Both the position numbers and the translations under genes were made by a program. Source: Elusimicrobiota bacterium (GTDB taxonomy: Bacteria; Elusimicrobiota; Elusimicrobia; FEN-1173). From it: a stretch of 64,000 nt of DNA. The stretch lies in contig JADKHR010000001.1 of assembly GCA_016721625.1 (NCBI GenBank), forward strand, positions 2,294,001 to 2,358,000, in the 5' to 3' direction. Under the pieces are notes generated by a model. The model was not told the DNA's origin. It did no database searches and worked only from the letters and a program-made list of their open reading frames with translations. Below are positions 17,762-26,692 of the stretch, one piece after another. The stretch's first letter is position 1. The number at the start of each line of letters is the position of its first letter.

Positions 17762-17788
17762 GCCCGATTTATCGGGCGCCCTTCTTCT
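17762..17788 (+). terminator. Intrinsic terminator after carB
   Basis: GCCCGA-TTTA-TCGGGC (17762-17777) forms a six-pair hairpin followed by a pyrimidine-rich, T-containing tail. It sits between convergent carB and the MMPL gene. Confidence 0.55.
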
Positions 17789-17854
17789 ATCCCGAGGCAA
17801 ACCCCATGAATGGGTAACGCCACATCACAGCCCTTCTCTAGAAGCCCAACAAAA

Positions 17855-20212
17855 TCAGGTCCTTCGGGGTCTCTCTTCCCAACGGGCCCAAAGGGCCAGG
17901 ATGGATTTCAAAAAGACCTGGTCTCCCGCCATGCCGATGATCAGGATGAGGACGTTCAGCGCTCCGAAAAAGAATATCGGACGGAAATGGGACAGCATGA
18001 GAACACTGAAGGCGATCCCGATGATGAAGAAAGAGGAGAAGGACGTTTCTCCCTTTTCGTAAGAGACTTCTTCCAAGGCTTTCCTCACGGTCATCCCGCG
18101 CCGTCTCGCGTCTTTGAAGGCCACGAAGAAATGCACGGTGTCGTCAACGATAATCCCGAAGGCGGAGGCCGCGATCAAGGACGTGCCCGTGTCCAGGGGA
18201 ATGCCCGAGGCGCCCATGATCCCGAAATTGACGGCAATGGGAAAGAGGTTCGGCAGTAAAAAGAGCAGGGCCAACCCCCAGGACCGCAGGACCAGGGCCA
18301 TCAGGAGAAAAATAACGACCACCGTTTGGCTGATGTTGGACACCTGGTCGTTCACCATGACCCGCATGGTTTTAACCGTAAGATCGATGAGGCCCGTGAT
18401 CCGGGCGGTGACCCCGTCCATGGGGTGGGCGTCGAGGATCCGCTGGATTTGCCCGATCAAATTCTCGGCGTCTTGGGACCCCGGGCAGTGGGCGCGGATC
18501 ACCAACCGGGTGCGATCATACGCCGGAGTCACGTAGTCCTCCAAATCGTCCGCTCCATAGAGAAGCAGGTATTGCTCCAGGAGCCGCCGCCGTTCCGGAA
18601 GCCGGTAGTGGGCAGGGTCTTCGGCGTGAAAGGCTTTGTTCATTTCCTTAAAAAATTCGTTGATCCCGATCACCGTGTCGATTCGTGGAAGCGCGCGGAT
18701 CTCCTTTTCGACCTCTTCGATGACCGCCAGGCGGGTCGGTTCTTTGAAGGCGTCCCGTTGGCCCGCCTGAAAAGAAACGTCGATGGGTTCCGTCCCGGCC
18801 AAATTTTTCCGAACGAAATCAATGTCCTGGCGCACGGGAGAGGACGAGCGGAAGAACTCCACCAGGTTCGTTTCGACCCGAACCTTCCTCATCTGCCATC
18901 CCCCCCAGAGCAACGTCAGGAGGCAAAGGGAAACGGCCCAGGTCGGGCGTTTCGTCACCGTCCGGTGGATCCAGCGGATGAGCCGAGGGATTTCCCGCTT
19001 GGAATGTACGTCGGGGTCCCGATAGACGCTTTCGGGACGGAGGTAGACCAGAAGGGGTGCCACCAGCCCGAAGGTGAAGATGAATTCAAAAATCATTCCC
19101 GCCGAAGCCAGCCACCCGAAACTCCGAATGGCCGGGATGCTGTTGAAGGTGAAAGAGAAAAAGCCCACGGCGGTGTTCACGCTGGTCAAAAGGCAGGGGA
19201 ACAAAACATTTTCCAGCACCCGTCCCAGGGCACCGGGCGCGTCCGGCGTTTCTTTCAAAAGGGATCGGTCCAAATGGGAAAAAAGGTGCACCAGGTCCGA
19301 AAGCGCCAAGGAGACCACCAGCGGAATGACGGCCACGGACGCGTTGTTGATCGGAACCCCGGTCATCCCGGCCAAACCGAGCGTCGCCAAAAGAGTCAGG
19401 AGGATCCCGACCCCAGCCAAGAGCAGGAGGCGGCTGTTTCGGAAAAGAAAAAAAACGGTCAAGAGGGTCATGCCCACGCTGAGAGGCATGAAGGTTTTCA
19501 TGTCGACCATCATGTATTGGGATAGGAAATAATTGGTGGAAGGCCACCCCGCCAGGGAAAACCGGTAACCCGATTTCCGGTAAGGATCCAAAACTTTATC
19601 CATCTCCTCCATCAACCGTTTTCGCGCCGTGGAGCTGGGGGTGGCTTCCTCCCCGTCTCCCGCGTAATGAGCGCGAACGTAGACGATGATGGCCGTCGTC
19701 TGCCCGTCCTTGGAGATGAGACTTTTCCGATAGAGGGGGTTCGCCAGGGCCCGGGCGCGAAGCGTTTCCAGGGTTTTGGGGTCGGAAGGGATCGTTTGCA
19801 GGAAGGGCTCGGCCTGGAAGGCGTCCTCCGTTCCCCGCAGGTCCGTGGCGTTGGCGAGGCTGGTGACGTCTTTGACATCATCGAGGTTCAGCAGGGAGTC
19901 CGTGATTTCCTTCAAGTCCTGAAGACGGCGGGGGGTAAACAGGTCTTCGGCTCGATAGGCGATGACGACGAATTCGTTTTTTGGGAAGGCTTTCTTATGG
20001 TTCTTGTAAAAGGCGACCGCGGGGTCCGAATCGAGAATGAAGTCGTCCACGTCGTTCTTTGACTTTGTGTTCGGCAGAAACGCCAGGAAGGTTAGGGCGA
20101 ACAGCGCGGTGAGGAAGATCAGCCTCCCCGAATGGCGGGAGATCTGGAAAGCCATCCAGCCAATGGCGCGCTGGCGGAAAGGGTCGGCGGAGGAGGGTTT
20201 CGTGTGCGTCAT
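17855..20212 (-). CDS. RND-superfamily MMPL transporter
   Basis: 785 residues from ATG 20210-20212. Two copies of a one-plus-five membrane-helix arrangement with large extracytoplasmic loops; the halves share the motif pattern V.LALSDLVHLF and FGIIVDDTVHFFVAF in their fourth helices, typical of MMPL/HpnN/hopanoid-type exporters. The acidic residues in these helices would relay protons. Substrate unknown; lipids or hydrophobic compounds are usual. It is last in the long minus-strand unit, 67 bases after the sensor kinase. The open frame extends 35 codons upstream without membrane features, so the MTHTKPSS start is preferred. Confidence 0.85.
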   Translation of the reverse strand: MTHTKPSSADPFRQRAIGWMAFQISRHSGRLIFLTALFALTFLAFLPNTKSKNDVDDFILDSDPAVAFYKNHKKAFPKNEFVVIAYRAEDLFTPRRLQDLKEITDSLLNLDDVKDVTSLANATDLRGTEDAFQAEPFLQTIPSDPKTLETLRARALANPLYRKSLISKDGQTTAIIVYVRAHYAGDGEEATPSSTARKRLMEEMDKVLDPYRKSGYRFSLAGWPSTNYFLSQYMMVDMKTFMPLSVGMTLLTVFFLFRNSRLLLLAGVGILLTLLATLGLAGMTGVPINNASVAVIPLVVSLALSDLVHLFSHLDRSLLKETPDAPGALGRVLENVLFPCLLTSVNTAVGFFSFTFNSIPAIRSFGWLASAGMIFEFIFTFGLVAPLLVYLRPESVYRDPDVHSKREIPRLIRWIHRTVTKRPTWAVSLCLLTLLWGGWQMRKVRVETNLVEFFRSSSPVRQDIDFVRKNLAGTEPIDVSFQAGQRDAFKEPTRLAVIEEVEKEIRALPRIDTVIGINEFFKEMNKAFHAEDPAHYRLPERRRLLEQYLLLYGADDLEDYVTPAYDRTRLVIRAHCPGSQDAENLIGQIQRILDAHPMDGVTARITGLIDLTVKTMRVMVNDQVSNISQTVVVIFLLMALVLRSWGLALLFLLPNLFPIAVNFGIMGASGIPLDTGTSLIAASAFGIIVDDTVHFFVAFKDARRRGMTVRKALEEVSYEKGETSFSSFFIIGIAFSVLMLSHFRPIFFFGALNVLILIIGMAGDQVFLKSILALWARWEERPRRT

Positions 20213-20279
20213 TAAAAGGGTTGTCGTTTGGGGGCTTGGCCGCGCCCCCCCACTCGTATACCAGGGAAAAGCGATTCCG

Positions 20280-21374
20280 TCAAGGACGGGGCATCGGAAG
20301 CCGGACCGTGAAGACACTCCCCTGTCCCGGCACGCTGGCGACCGTCACGGAGGCTCCCCGGTTTTCAACGATATGTTTCACGATGGCCAGGCCGAGCCCC
20401 GTTCCGCCTTTTTGGGAGGTGCGGGCCTTGTCGGCGCGGAAAAAGCGTTCGAACACCCGGGGTTGGTCTTCGGGCGAGATCCCCGTTCCCGAGTCCTCCA
20501 CCTCGATCCGGGCGTTCCCTTCTTCGCGCGTCGCCCGCAGGGTCACCCGCCCGCCCGGGCGATTGAATTTGATTCCGTTGTCGACCAAATTCATCAGGAT
20601 TTGCATCAGTTCGTCGGCGTCGACGTCGATGTCCAAGGGGGACGGCGGAAGATCGGCGGAAAGGGAAACGTTTTCTTTTCGGGCCAGGGGTTCCAGGGTC
20701 TTGAGGACCCGGGCGACGATCGTGTGGAGGGAGCAGGCCGCTCTCTGGGGGGCGACGCCGGGCCGCTCCAGGAGCGAGAGAGCCAATAGGTCCTCGATGA
20801 GACGTTGGAGTCGTTCCGCTTGCTCTTGGGCCGTTTCCAGAAATTCCCGCGCATGGGCGGGGTCTTCGAGCGCGCCGTCCAGCAGGGTCTCCAGGGCGGC
20901 GCGGAGTGCCGTGAGCGGGGTTTTGAGCTCGTGGGATACGTTGGCCACGAACTCTTTTCTCAGGTTCTCCAGGCGGCGCAGATGGCTGATGTCGGAGAAC
21001 GTCAACACCGCCCCGTCGGTTTTTCCTTCGGAGCGAAGCGGCGATGCCCGAACAAGAAAGGTCCGTTCCGGGCCTGTTCCGAACCCCAACTCTCGAGTCC
21101 CGCCCGGTCCGCCGGCCATGGCGCCGTCCACCAATTCCCCCAGTTCGCGATGGCGCAAGACTTCCCAAAGAGGTTTCCCGATGGCGTCGAGCGGAGGACG
21201 GTTCAAGAGTCCCGAAAGCGCCGGATTGGCCAAAACGACGCGCCGTGCCCGGTCCACGGCCAAAACGCCTTCCGACAGCGAATCCACCAGGGGTTTAAGG
21301 AATTCCAACGCGGGAGCCGGTGTGGGGGGGAGAACCGGCGGTGGAGCTGAGGGTTTGCGGAAAAAAAGTGACAA
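20280..21374 (-). CDS. PAS-containing sensor histidine kinase, PhoR-like, soluble
   Basis: 364 residues. A PAS domain (about 25-125; LSEGVLAVDRARRVVLANPA) precedes HisKA with the phosphorylated His in FVANVSHELKTPLTALR (near residue 147). HATPase_c follows with N box LMNLVDNGIKFN, G1 DSGTGISPED, F box and GTGLGLAIVKHIVE. Unlike PhoR of Escherichia coli it has no membrane segment, so it senses a cytoplasmic cue or a partner. The gene starts seven bases after the PhoB-like regulator and forms a pair with it. Confidence 0.92.
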   Translation of the reverse strand: MSLFFRKPSAPPPVLPPTPAPALEFLKPLVDSLSEGVLAVDRARRVVLANPALSGLLNRPPLDAIGKPLWEVLRHRELGELVDGAMAGGPGGTRELGFGTGPERTFLVRASPLRSEGKTDGAVLTFSDISHLRRLENLRKEFVANVSHELKTPLTALRAALETLLDGALEDPAHAREFLETAQEQAERLQRLIEDLLALSLLERPGVAPQRAACSLHTIVARVLKTLEPLARKENVSLSADLPPSPLDIDVDADELMQILMNLVDNGIKFNRPGGRVTLRATREEGNARIEVEDSGTGISPEDQPRVFERFFRADKARTSQKGGTGLGLAIVKHIVENRGASVTVASVPGQGSVFTVRLPMPRP

Positions 21375-21380
21375 GAGGCT

Positions 21381-22070
21381 CTAGTCCGCGCGAAAACGGT
21401 AGCCGACGTTTTTGATCGTCACCACCCGATTTTTCTCGGGTCCGAGTTTCGACCGGAGTCGGGCCACGTGCTGATCGATGGTTCGGGTTTCGAGATCGGC
21501 CGCTCGATCGACGCCCCATACGCGCTCCAACACGTCTTCGCGGGAGAGGACCTTGCCCCGGGCCGTCCAAAGGGTTTTTAGCAGTTCGAATTCTTTTCCC
21601 GTGAGAGAGACGCGTTTTTTGTTCACCCGGACTTCGTAGGCCTCCGGGTCGAGCTCCAAAGCCCCGGCCTCCAGGATCCCGGCCGGCATCGCGTCGGCGG
21701 GGCCCGTTCGGCGGAGGAGTCCTTTTATCCGCGTCATCACTTCGCGGACGGAAAAAGGTTTCGTGACGTAATCGTCGGCGCCCATTTCCAAACCGACGAT
21801 TTTGTCCACCTCGCCGCTTTTCGCCGTGAGCATCAGAATGGGAACACCGCGGTCCACCCCGCGCACCAGTCGGCAGACCTCGAGGCCGTCGACCTTGGGG
21901 ACCATCAAGTCCAGGAGGATCAAACGGGGTTTCTCTCGACGGAAAAGTGCCACCGCCGTCTCTCCGTCTTCGGCCAGGAGCGGCGCGTATCCCTCTTTTT
22001 CCAGGTTGTACAGAAGGATCTTGGCGATCGCCCGGTCGTCTTCAACCACCAGGATCTTGGGTTTCCCCAC
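21381..22070 (-). CDS. OmpR/PhoB-family response regulator
   Basis: 229 residues. Receiver domain with acidic pocket VEDD, phospho-Asp in LILLDLMVPKVDG, Thr in MLTAKSG and Lys in YVTKPFS. A winged-helix DNA-binding domain follows (LTGKEFELLKTLW, then RTIDQHVARLRSKLG and VGYRF). It is most likely phosphorylated by the kinase encoded downstream. Targets unknown; I see no Pho-box array in the window. Confidence 0.93.
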   Translation of the reverse strand: MGKPKILVVEDDRAIAKILLYNLEKEGYAPLLAEDGETAVALFRREKPRLILLDLMVPKVDGLEVCRLVRGVDRGVPILMLTAKSGEVDKIVGLEMGADDYVTKPFSVREVMTRIKGLLRRTGPADAMPAGILEAGALELDPEAYEVRVNKKRVSLTGKEFELLKTLWTARGKVLSREDVLERVWGVDRAADLETRTIDQHVARLRSKLGPEKNRVVTIKNVGYRFRAD

Positions 22071-22075
22071 GGCGG

Positions 22076-22450
22076 TCAGCGGTTGGGGCGGCGGAAGAGG
22101 GAGCGGACGCGGGCCAGAAGCTCTTTCTCCCCGAAGGGTTTGGTCAGGTAATCGTCGGCTCCCGCGGTGAGTCCCGTGACCTTGTCGGTGTCTTTTTTCT
22201 GCCCGGTGAGCATGAGGATCAAGACGCTCTCATCCTCCCGGCGGATCTCCGCGCAAACGGCCACGCCGTCTTTGATCGGCATGAAGAGGTCCAAGATCAC
22301 CAGGTCCGGTTTCTCGCGGCGGTAGAGGTCCAAGGCCGCTTGGCCGTCGTTGGCGGCCCACACGGTGTACCCCTCCATCTCGAGCATGCGCTTGAGAACG
22401 AACGTGATGTCCGGTTCGTCGTCGGCGATAACAATTTTGCCTTTGCTCAT
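22076..22450 (-). CDS. Single-domain response regulator
   Basis: 124 residues, receiver only: IADDEPD acidic pocket, phospho-Asp in VILDLFMPIKDG, Thr in LMLTGQ, Lys in YLTKPFGEKELL. No output domain, so it may act by protein contact or in a phosphorelay. It lies between recR and the PhoB-like regulator with gaps under ten bases, and probably arose by duplication of the neighbouring receiver. Confidence 0.92.
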   Translation of the reverse strand: MSKGKIVIADDEPDITFVLKRMLEMEGYTVWAANDGQAALDLYRREKPDLVILDLFMPIKDGVAVCAEIRREDESVLILMLTGQKKDTDKVTGLTAGADDYLTKPFGEKELLARVRSLFRRPNR

Positions 22451-22457
22451 AAAAACC

Positions 22458-23060
22458 TCAGTTCATCGCCCGACGGCCGGAGAGGGCCTGGGCGAGGGTG
22501 TGTTCATCGGCGTATTGGATGACGCTCCCGGAAGGGAGTCCAGCGGCCAAACGGGTGATCCGCACCCCGGCCGTTTTTAAAAGGTCCGCCAAATAGGCCG
22601 CGGTCGTTTCTCCCTCGACGGTGGGGTTGGTGGCGAGGATGACTTCCTCGGTCTTGTCGGCGCGGACTCGGTCCAGGAGCGATTCAATCCTTAATTCTTC
22701 GGGCCCCACGCCGTCCAGGGCGGAAAGGACGCCGCCCAAAACATGGTAGCCGCCGCGAAAGGCCCGGGACCGTTCCAGCGCCGCCAGGTCGCCGGATTCT
22801 TCCACCACACAAATCTGTTGGGCGTCCCGACGGGGGTCTTGGCACCGGCCGCAGGGTTCGGGATTTCCCAGGACCTCCACGTAATCTCCGCACGTGGGGC
22901 ATCGGCGCATGCGGGCCCGCGCCTCGGTCAGGCTGGTTTGCAGGAAATCAGCGCTTTCCCGCCGCCGCAAAAGGTGGAGCGCGATCCGTTCCGCCATTTT
23001 CGGTCCGACGCCGGGCAGGCCCAAAATCGAAGAGACGAGATTGTCCCAGGCTCCGGCCAT
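22458..23060 (-). CDS. recR: Recombination mediator RecR
   Basis: 200 residues. An N-terminal helix-hairpin-helix (LPGVGPKMAERIALHLL) is followed by a four-Cys zinc finger CPTCGDYVEVLGNPEPCGRC and a Toprim domain (ICVVEESGDLAALE, YHVLGGVLSALDGVGP, ATNPTVEGE). With RecO/RecF it loads RecA at gaps. The ATG overlaps the dnaX stop by one base (TAATG). The usual dnaX-ybaB-recR order lacks ybaB here. The long open frame further upstream lies within dnaX. Confidence 0.95.
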   Translation of the reverse strand: MAGAWDNLVSSILGLPGVGPKMAERIALHLLRRRESADFLQTSLTEARARMRRCPTCGDYVEVLGNPEPCGRCQDPRRDAQQICVVEESGDLAALERSRAFRGGYHVLGGVLSALDGVGPEELRIESLLDRVRADKTEEVILATNPTVEGETTAAYLADLLKTAGVRITRLAAGLPSGSVIQYADEHTLAQALSGRRAMN

Positions 23061-24835
23061 TACGATTCCTCCACGCGGCGGATCCGTCCAGGGAATTTGT
23101 TCAACACCTTTCGGAGGCCCGGGTCCAGTGCGGCGATGGTTTTGGGGTCCTCCTCCTCGGCTTCCAGGGAGGGCGGGGAGGCGCTGGGTTCTTCGTCTTC
23201 CGCATTTTCCACAACGGCTTCTTCGTCCGCGGGTTCCGGTTCCGGGGCTGGGGCCCGGGGGGCCGCGGGCGCCGTCGCGGCAACGGCCGGCGGCGCTTCC
23301 AGCGCCATTTGAAGGCTGAAGGGAAGGGGGATGTGGCGCCGCAAAATTTCCATCCAAAGGGCCTCTTGGGAAGCCACTTGGAATTTCTGGAACTCCTGGT
23401 CGAAAGCGAGTTTCAAGACGTTTCCAGGAAGAGCCGACCATCGCGCGGCGTGCAGGAAGGTTTCCAGCGAGGGTTTCTTTTTCCCCACTTCCTGAACCAT
23501 GGCGGTCCAGGCAGAACGGACCATGTCCGGACCCCAAGGGCCGGAGGCCACCGGGGCTGTCGGGGCGGACACCGGCTCCGGCGGTCGGGGCGGTTCCGAA
23601 GGACGTCCCGTTCCCGGGGTTTGGCCCACGGCGGGCGGGGCCACGGTTCTCTCCGGCATGGGAGGGCGGGGTGCCGGTGCTGAAATGGACGGGGGCGGCA
23701 TCCCGGAGCGCAGATTTTTCTCTAAAGTTTCCAATCGTTCCACGAGCTCGTTGACGGACACGGCGTCCTGGGCGATTTCCAGGCAGGCCAGCTCGAAGGT
23801 GATCCGGGGGGATTCGCTTCGCCGCATGTCGGCCACGGCCCGGGAGAGGATCCCCAGGTCCCGTTCCAGCCGTTCTTCGCCGAGCGCGCCGGCTTCGCTC
23901 TCCAGTTCGGCGGCGTCCGGGGCGCGGGGGTCCCGCACGCCGGCTTTCCAAAGGAGAAGGCGGTGTCTTCGTTCCAAGAGATCTTCGGCCAATTGGGAAA
24001 GGTCCAAGCCGTCGTCCAAGGCTTTTTGAACGGCCTGAAGCACGGCGGCGGGGTCTCCGCTCCGGATGGTCTCGGCAAAACTTCGGATGAATTCACCGGG
24101 CAGAAGCCCCAAGAGGTTCCGCACATCCTCCACGGTGGCTCCCCCGGGCGCGAAGGCGATCACCTGGTCCAGAAGCGAGAGGGCGTCCCGGAGCGACCCG
24201 TGGGCCGCGCGCCCCACCTCGCGCAGGGCGGCCTTGTCCACCGGGAGGGATTCGGCGTCGATGATTTTTTTCAATCGGCTGAAAATGTCGCCCAGGGTGA
24301 TGGATCGGAGTTGGAAGCGTTGACAGCGGGAAAGGATGGTCTCCGGGATTTTTTGTGATTCCGTCGTGGCCATGATGAAAACTACGTGGGGAGGGGGCTC
24401 CTCCAGCGTTTTTAAGAGCGCGTTGAATCCGTCCTTGGAAATCTGGTGCGCCTCATCGATGATGATCACTCGGTAGCGGGAGCGGGCGGGAGCGTACTTG
24501 ACCGTTTCGCGCAGTTCCCGGATTTGGTCGATGCCGCGGTTGGAGGCGCCGTCGATTTCCAACACGTCGTCCGTGGAACTCCCGGCCGTGATCTCGACGC
24601 ATTGGGGGCATTCGCCACAGGGGGTCGGGGTCGGACCCTTCACGCAGTTCAGGGCCTTGGCCAGGATGCGCGCGGTGGTGGTCTTGCCGCACCCGCGGGG
24701 GCCGGAGAGAACGTAGGCGTGGGCGATCCGCCGGGCCGCCAAGGCGTTGGTCAGCGTTTGGGTCACGTGTTCTTGGCCCACCAGGTCGTCGAAACCCTGG
24801 GGCCGATATTTGCGGGCGAGAACGAGATAAGACAT
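23060..24835 (-). CDS. dnaX: DNA polymerase III subunit gamma/tau
   Basis: 591 residues. Clamp-loader AAA+ ATPase with Walker A GPRGCGKTTTAR near residue 45, zinc module (CGECPQC) between Walker motifs, Walker B VIIIDEAHQ, and sensor I ATTESQKIPETILSRCQRF. The C-terminal 200 residues are a Pro/Ala/Glu-rich tau-like extension with low-complexity stretches. It directly overlaps recR. No obvious slippery A6G-type frameshift signal for a gamma form was seen. Confidence 0.95.
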   Translation of the reverse strand: MSYLVLARKYRPQGFDDLVGQEHVTQTLTNALAARRIAHAYVLSGPRGCGKTTTARILAKALNCVKGPTPTPCGECPQCVEITAGSSTDDVLEIDGASNRGIDQIRELRETVKYAPARSRYRVIIIDEAHQISKDGFNALLKTLEEPPPHVVFIMATTESQKIPETILSRCQRFQLRSITLGDIFSRLKKIIDAESLPVDKAALREVGRAAHGSLRDALSLLDQVIAFAPGGATVEDVRNLLGLLPGEFIRSFAETIRSGDPAAVLQAVQKALDDGLDLSQLAEDLLERRHRLLLWKAGVRDPRAPDAAELESEAGALGEERLERDLGILSRAVADMRRSESPRITFELACLEIAQDAVSVNELVERLETLEKNLRSGMPPPSISAPAPRPPMPERTVAPPAVGQTPGTGRPSEPPRPPEPVSAPTAPVASGPWGPDMVRSAWTAMVQEVGKKKPSLETFLHAARWSALPGNVLKLAFDQEFQKFQVASQEALWMEILRRHIPLPFSLQMALEAPPAVAATAPAAPRAPAPEPEPADEEAVVENAEDEEPSASPPSLEAEEEDPKTIAALDPGLRKVLNKFPGRIRRVEES

Positions 24836-24865
24836 AAGCGGCCCCTCCAGGGCCAGGCGACTAAT

Positions 24866-25354
24866 CTACCACTTTCCCGTCGGAGGGGTCAATGAATCTG
24901 TGGCGGTTTCGGTAAAAGAGAGGGGGAGAACGTCCTCAAAAGGAGCTCGGCGTCGGAGGGCCGCCACCAGGGCTTGGGCCTCGGAAAGACCGCGGGTCCG
25001 TTTCGGGTCCGGGATGCGGATTTCCAAGGTTTGGCCCTTTTTCGTCATGCCGGTGATCCGGGCGCCCGAGGCGCGGAGGGCGTCGTTGACCTCTCCCACG
25101 CGGGCATCGGCCCGGATTACCACGATGAAATGGGTGGGCGAAAGGAAAGGCCGCCCCGCCTCGTCAAAAATGATCTCCGTGTCCGGAATCCCGCCCGCCG
25201 AGTAATCCCGCAGGGCGGAAGCGGCGGGGAGGCTCCGATCCCCCAAAAGGAACACCCCCACCGGGGCCGGCGCTTCGGCCCCGAAAAGGACCGCGGCGGC
25301 GAACAAAAAAAAGAGCGCGGGCCGGAGAGCGGCCCGACGAACGTCGGGGGTCAT
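24866..25354 (-). CDS. Exported protein resembling a subtilase propeptide
   Basis: 162 residues with a signal peptide (LRPALFFLFAAAVLFGAEA). The mature part contains HFIVVIRADARVGEVNDALR, ASGARITGMTKKGQTLEIRI and EAQALVAALRRRAPFEDVLP. This pattern resembles inhibitory propeptides of S8 serine proteases (ferredoxin-like fold), but no protease follows. It starts immediately after the dCMP deaminase stop and lies 30 bases before dnaX. Function unknown; a stand-alone peptidase inhibitor is possible. Confidence 0.55.
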   Translation of the reverse strand: MTPDVRRAALRPALFFLFAAAVLFGAEAPAPVGVFLLGDRSLPAASALRDYSAGGIPDTEIIFDEAGRPFLSPTHFIVVIRADARVGEVNDALRASGARITGMTKKGQTLEIRIPDPKRTRGLSEAQALVAALRRRAPFEDVLPLSFTETATDSLTPPTGKW

Positions 25355-25876
25355 TCAGTGGGAGGGGGCTTTGTTGCGGGCCCAAGCCGCGTCGGGGTCA
25401 GGCACGTCCAAATGGTCCAGTCCCTCGGGAATGCGCGCGACGATCTTTTTATACTCGTCTGCCACGGCCGGATCGGGATGGACCCAGGGGTGAAGAAAAT
25501 AGACTTTCCGGATTTTGGCCTGGAGCATTTCCTTGACGCAACCGAAACACGGTTGGGTTGTGGTATACACGGTGCCGTTGGCGACGGAAATGCCGAAACG
25601 GGCGGCCGCCAGAACGGCATTCTGTTCGGCGTGGACGCAGATGCAAAGATCATACCCTGTCCCCGACGGGTAGGAGGACCGGTTGGCGCACCGGTCGCAC
25701 CCGCCGTCCAGGCAGTTGGTCATCCCCTCGGGGGTGCCGTTGTATCCCGTGGAGACGATCCGGCGGTCCACGACGACGATGGCCCCCACGCGGCTTCCCC
25801 GGCAGTTGGCCCGGCGTCGGACGGCCATGGCGATGCCCATGAAGTAATCGTTCGGATCGGGGCGGGGAACGCTCAT
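25355..25876 (-). CDS. dCMP deaminase
   Basis: Converts dCMP to dUMP, the substrate for ThyX. 173 residues of the ComEB/deoxycytidylate deaminase type: zinc ligands in CVHAEQNAVLAAA (HAE) and TTQPCFGCVKEM (PCxxC), plus the accessory-zinc region with NCLDGGCDRCANRS and the GYNGTPEGM substrate loop. The start is ATG 25874-25876, overlapping the msrB stop as ATGA; the frame upstream of this is shadow. Confidence 0.9.
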   Translation of the reverse strand: MSVPRPDPNDYFMGIAMAVRRRANCRGSRVGAIVVVDRRIVSTGYNGTPEGMTNCLDGGCDRCANRSSYPSGTGYDLCICVHAEQNAVLAAARFGISVANGTVYTTTQPCFGCVKEMLQAKIRKVYFLHPWVHPDPAVADEYKKIVARIPEGLDHLDVPDPDAAWARNKAPSH

Positions 25877-26376
25877 TTTTTCTTCTCGTCTTTCACGAAT
25901 TGAAGGGCGGCGGAGTTGATGCAATAGCGGAGCCCCGTGGGTTTGGGGCCGTCGGTGAAGACGTGGCCCAAGTGGGCGCCGCATCGCTTGCACAAAACTT
26001 CCGTGCGGGTCATGCCGTGGTCGGTGTCGCTGGTTTCGACCACCCGATCGGTTTTGGCGGGTTTCCAAAAACTGGGCCACCCCGTGCCGGAATCAAATTT
26101 TTCGTCGGACCGGAACAGTTCCTCCCCGCACCCGGCGCAACGGTAAACGCCCGGTTCGTGGTGGTTCCAGTAGTCGTTGTGGAAGGGGGCTTCCGTCCCC
26201 TTCTGGCGCATGATGCAGAATTGGGCCGGGGTGAGCATTTTTTTCCATTCCGCTTCGGTTTTCGGCATTTCCTTTTCACTCATGGCGGCCTCCTTTTTGG
26301 GAACGTTCGTTTCTCCCGCGATCAACGCGGTGGCCAGGCAAATCCACCCTGCGGTGATTACGACTCGAAACTGCAC
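25873..26376 (-). CDS. msrB: Peptide methionine-R-sulfoxide reductase, probably exported
   Basis: Reduces methionine-R-sulfoxide in oxidised proteins. 167 residues with zinc-binding RCAGCG and CKRCGAHLGHVF pairs, SGTGWPSF and the catalytic Cys in GLRYCINSAAL. The first 25 residues form a short hydrophobic signal-like segment (ICLATALIAGE), suggesting a periplasmic form; an internal Met (MSEKEMPK) could give a cytosolic one. It overlaps ppnP upstream by 19 bases and the dCMP deaminase downstream by four. Confidence 0.93.
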   Translation of the reverse strand: MQFRVVITAGWICLATALIAGETNVPKKEAAMSEKEMPKTEAEWKKMLTPAQFCIMRQKGTEAPFHNDYWNHHEPGVYRCAGCGEELFRSDEKFDSGTGWPSFWKPAKTDRVVETSDTDHGMTRTEVLCKRCGAHLGHVFTDGPKPTGLRYCINSAALQFVKDEKKK

Positions 26377-26684
26377 AGATACTCCGTCAAGCCGTTCGCC
26401 ACGGCGATGTCAAAAGACGATTTTCCTGGGACGTTAAAACTTCCGCCGGCCGGGACGTCTTTCCAAGAGGATTCTCCCGCGAGTTTGACCCGGCAGGACC
26501 CCGCCAAAATGTCCATCCGTTCCGGGGCGTCGGTGTTAAAATGAAAAGTGCCGGGCGCGATCAGACCCACGGTTTTTTTGGCGCCGTTCGGGAAAAGGAG
26601 GGAATGGCTCACCACCTTCCCGTCAAAATAAACATTGGCCTTCAGTTTTACGGTGACGCCGGAAATGGATTCGGCAACGGGCAT
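26358..26684 (-). CDS. ppnP: Pyrimidine/purine nucleoside phosphorylase PpnP
   Basis: 108-residue cupin (DUF1255/PpnP). The conserved stretch VYFDGKVVSHSLLFPNG, KKTVGLIAPGTFHFNTD and PAGGSFNVPGKSSFDI covers the family core. PpnP cleaves several nucleosides to ribose-1-phosphate and base. It lies between TIGR03545 (eight-base gap) and msrB (overlap) in the minus-strand unit. Confidence 0.88.
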   Translation of the reverse strand: MPVAESISGVTVKLKANVYFDGKVVSHSLLFPNGAKKTVGLIAPGTFHFNTDAPERMDILAGSCRVKLAGESSWKDVPAGGSFNVPGKSSFDIAVANGLTEYLCSFES

Positions 26685-26692
26685 GGAGCCTC

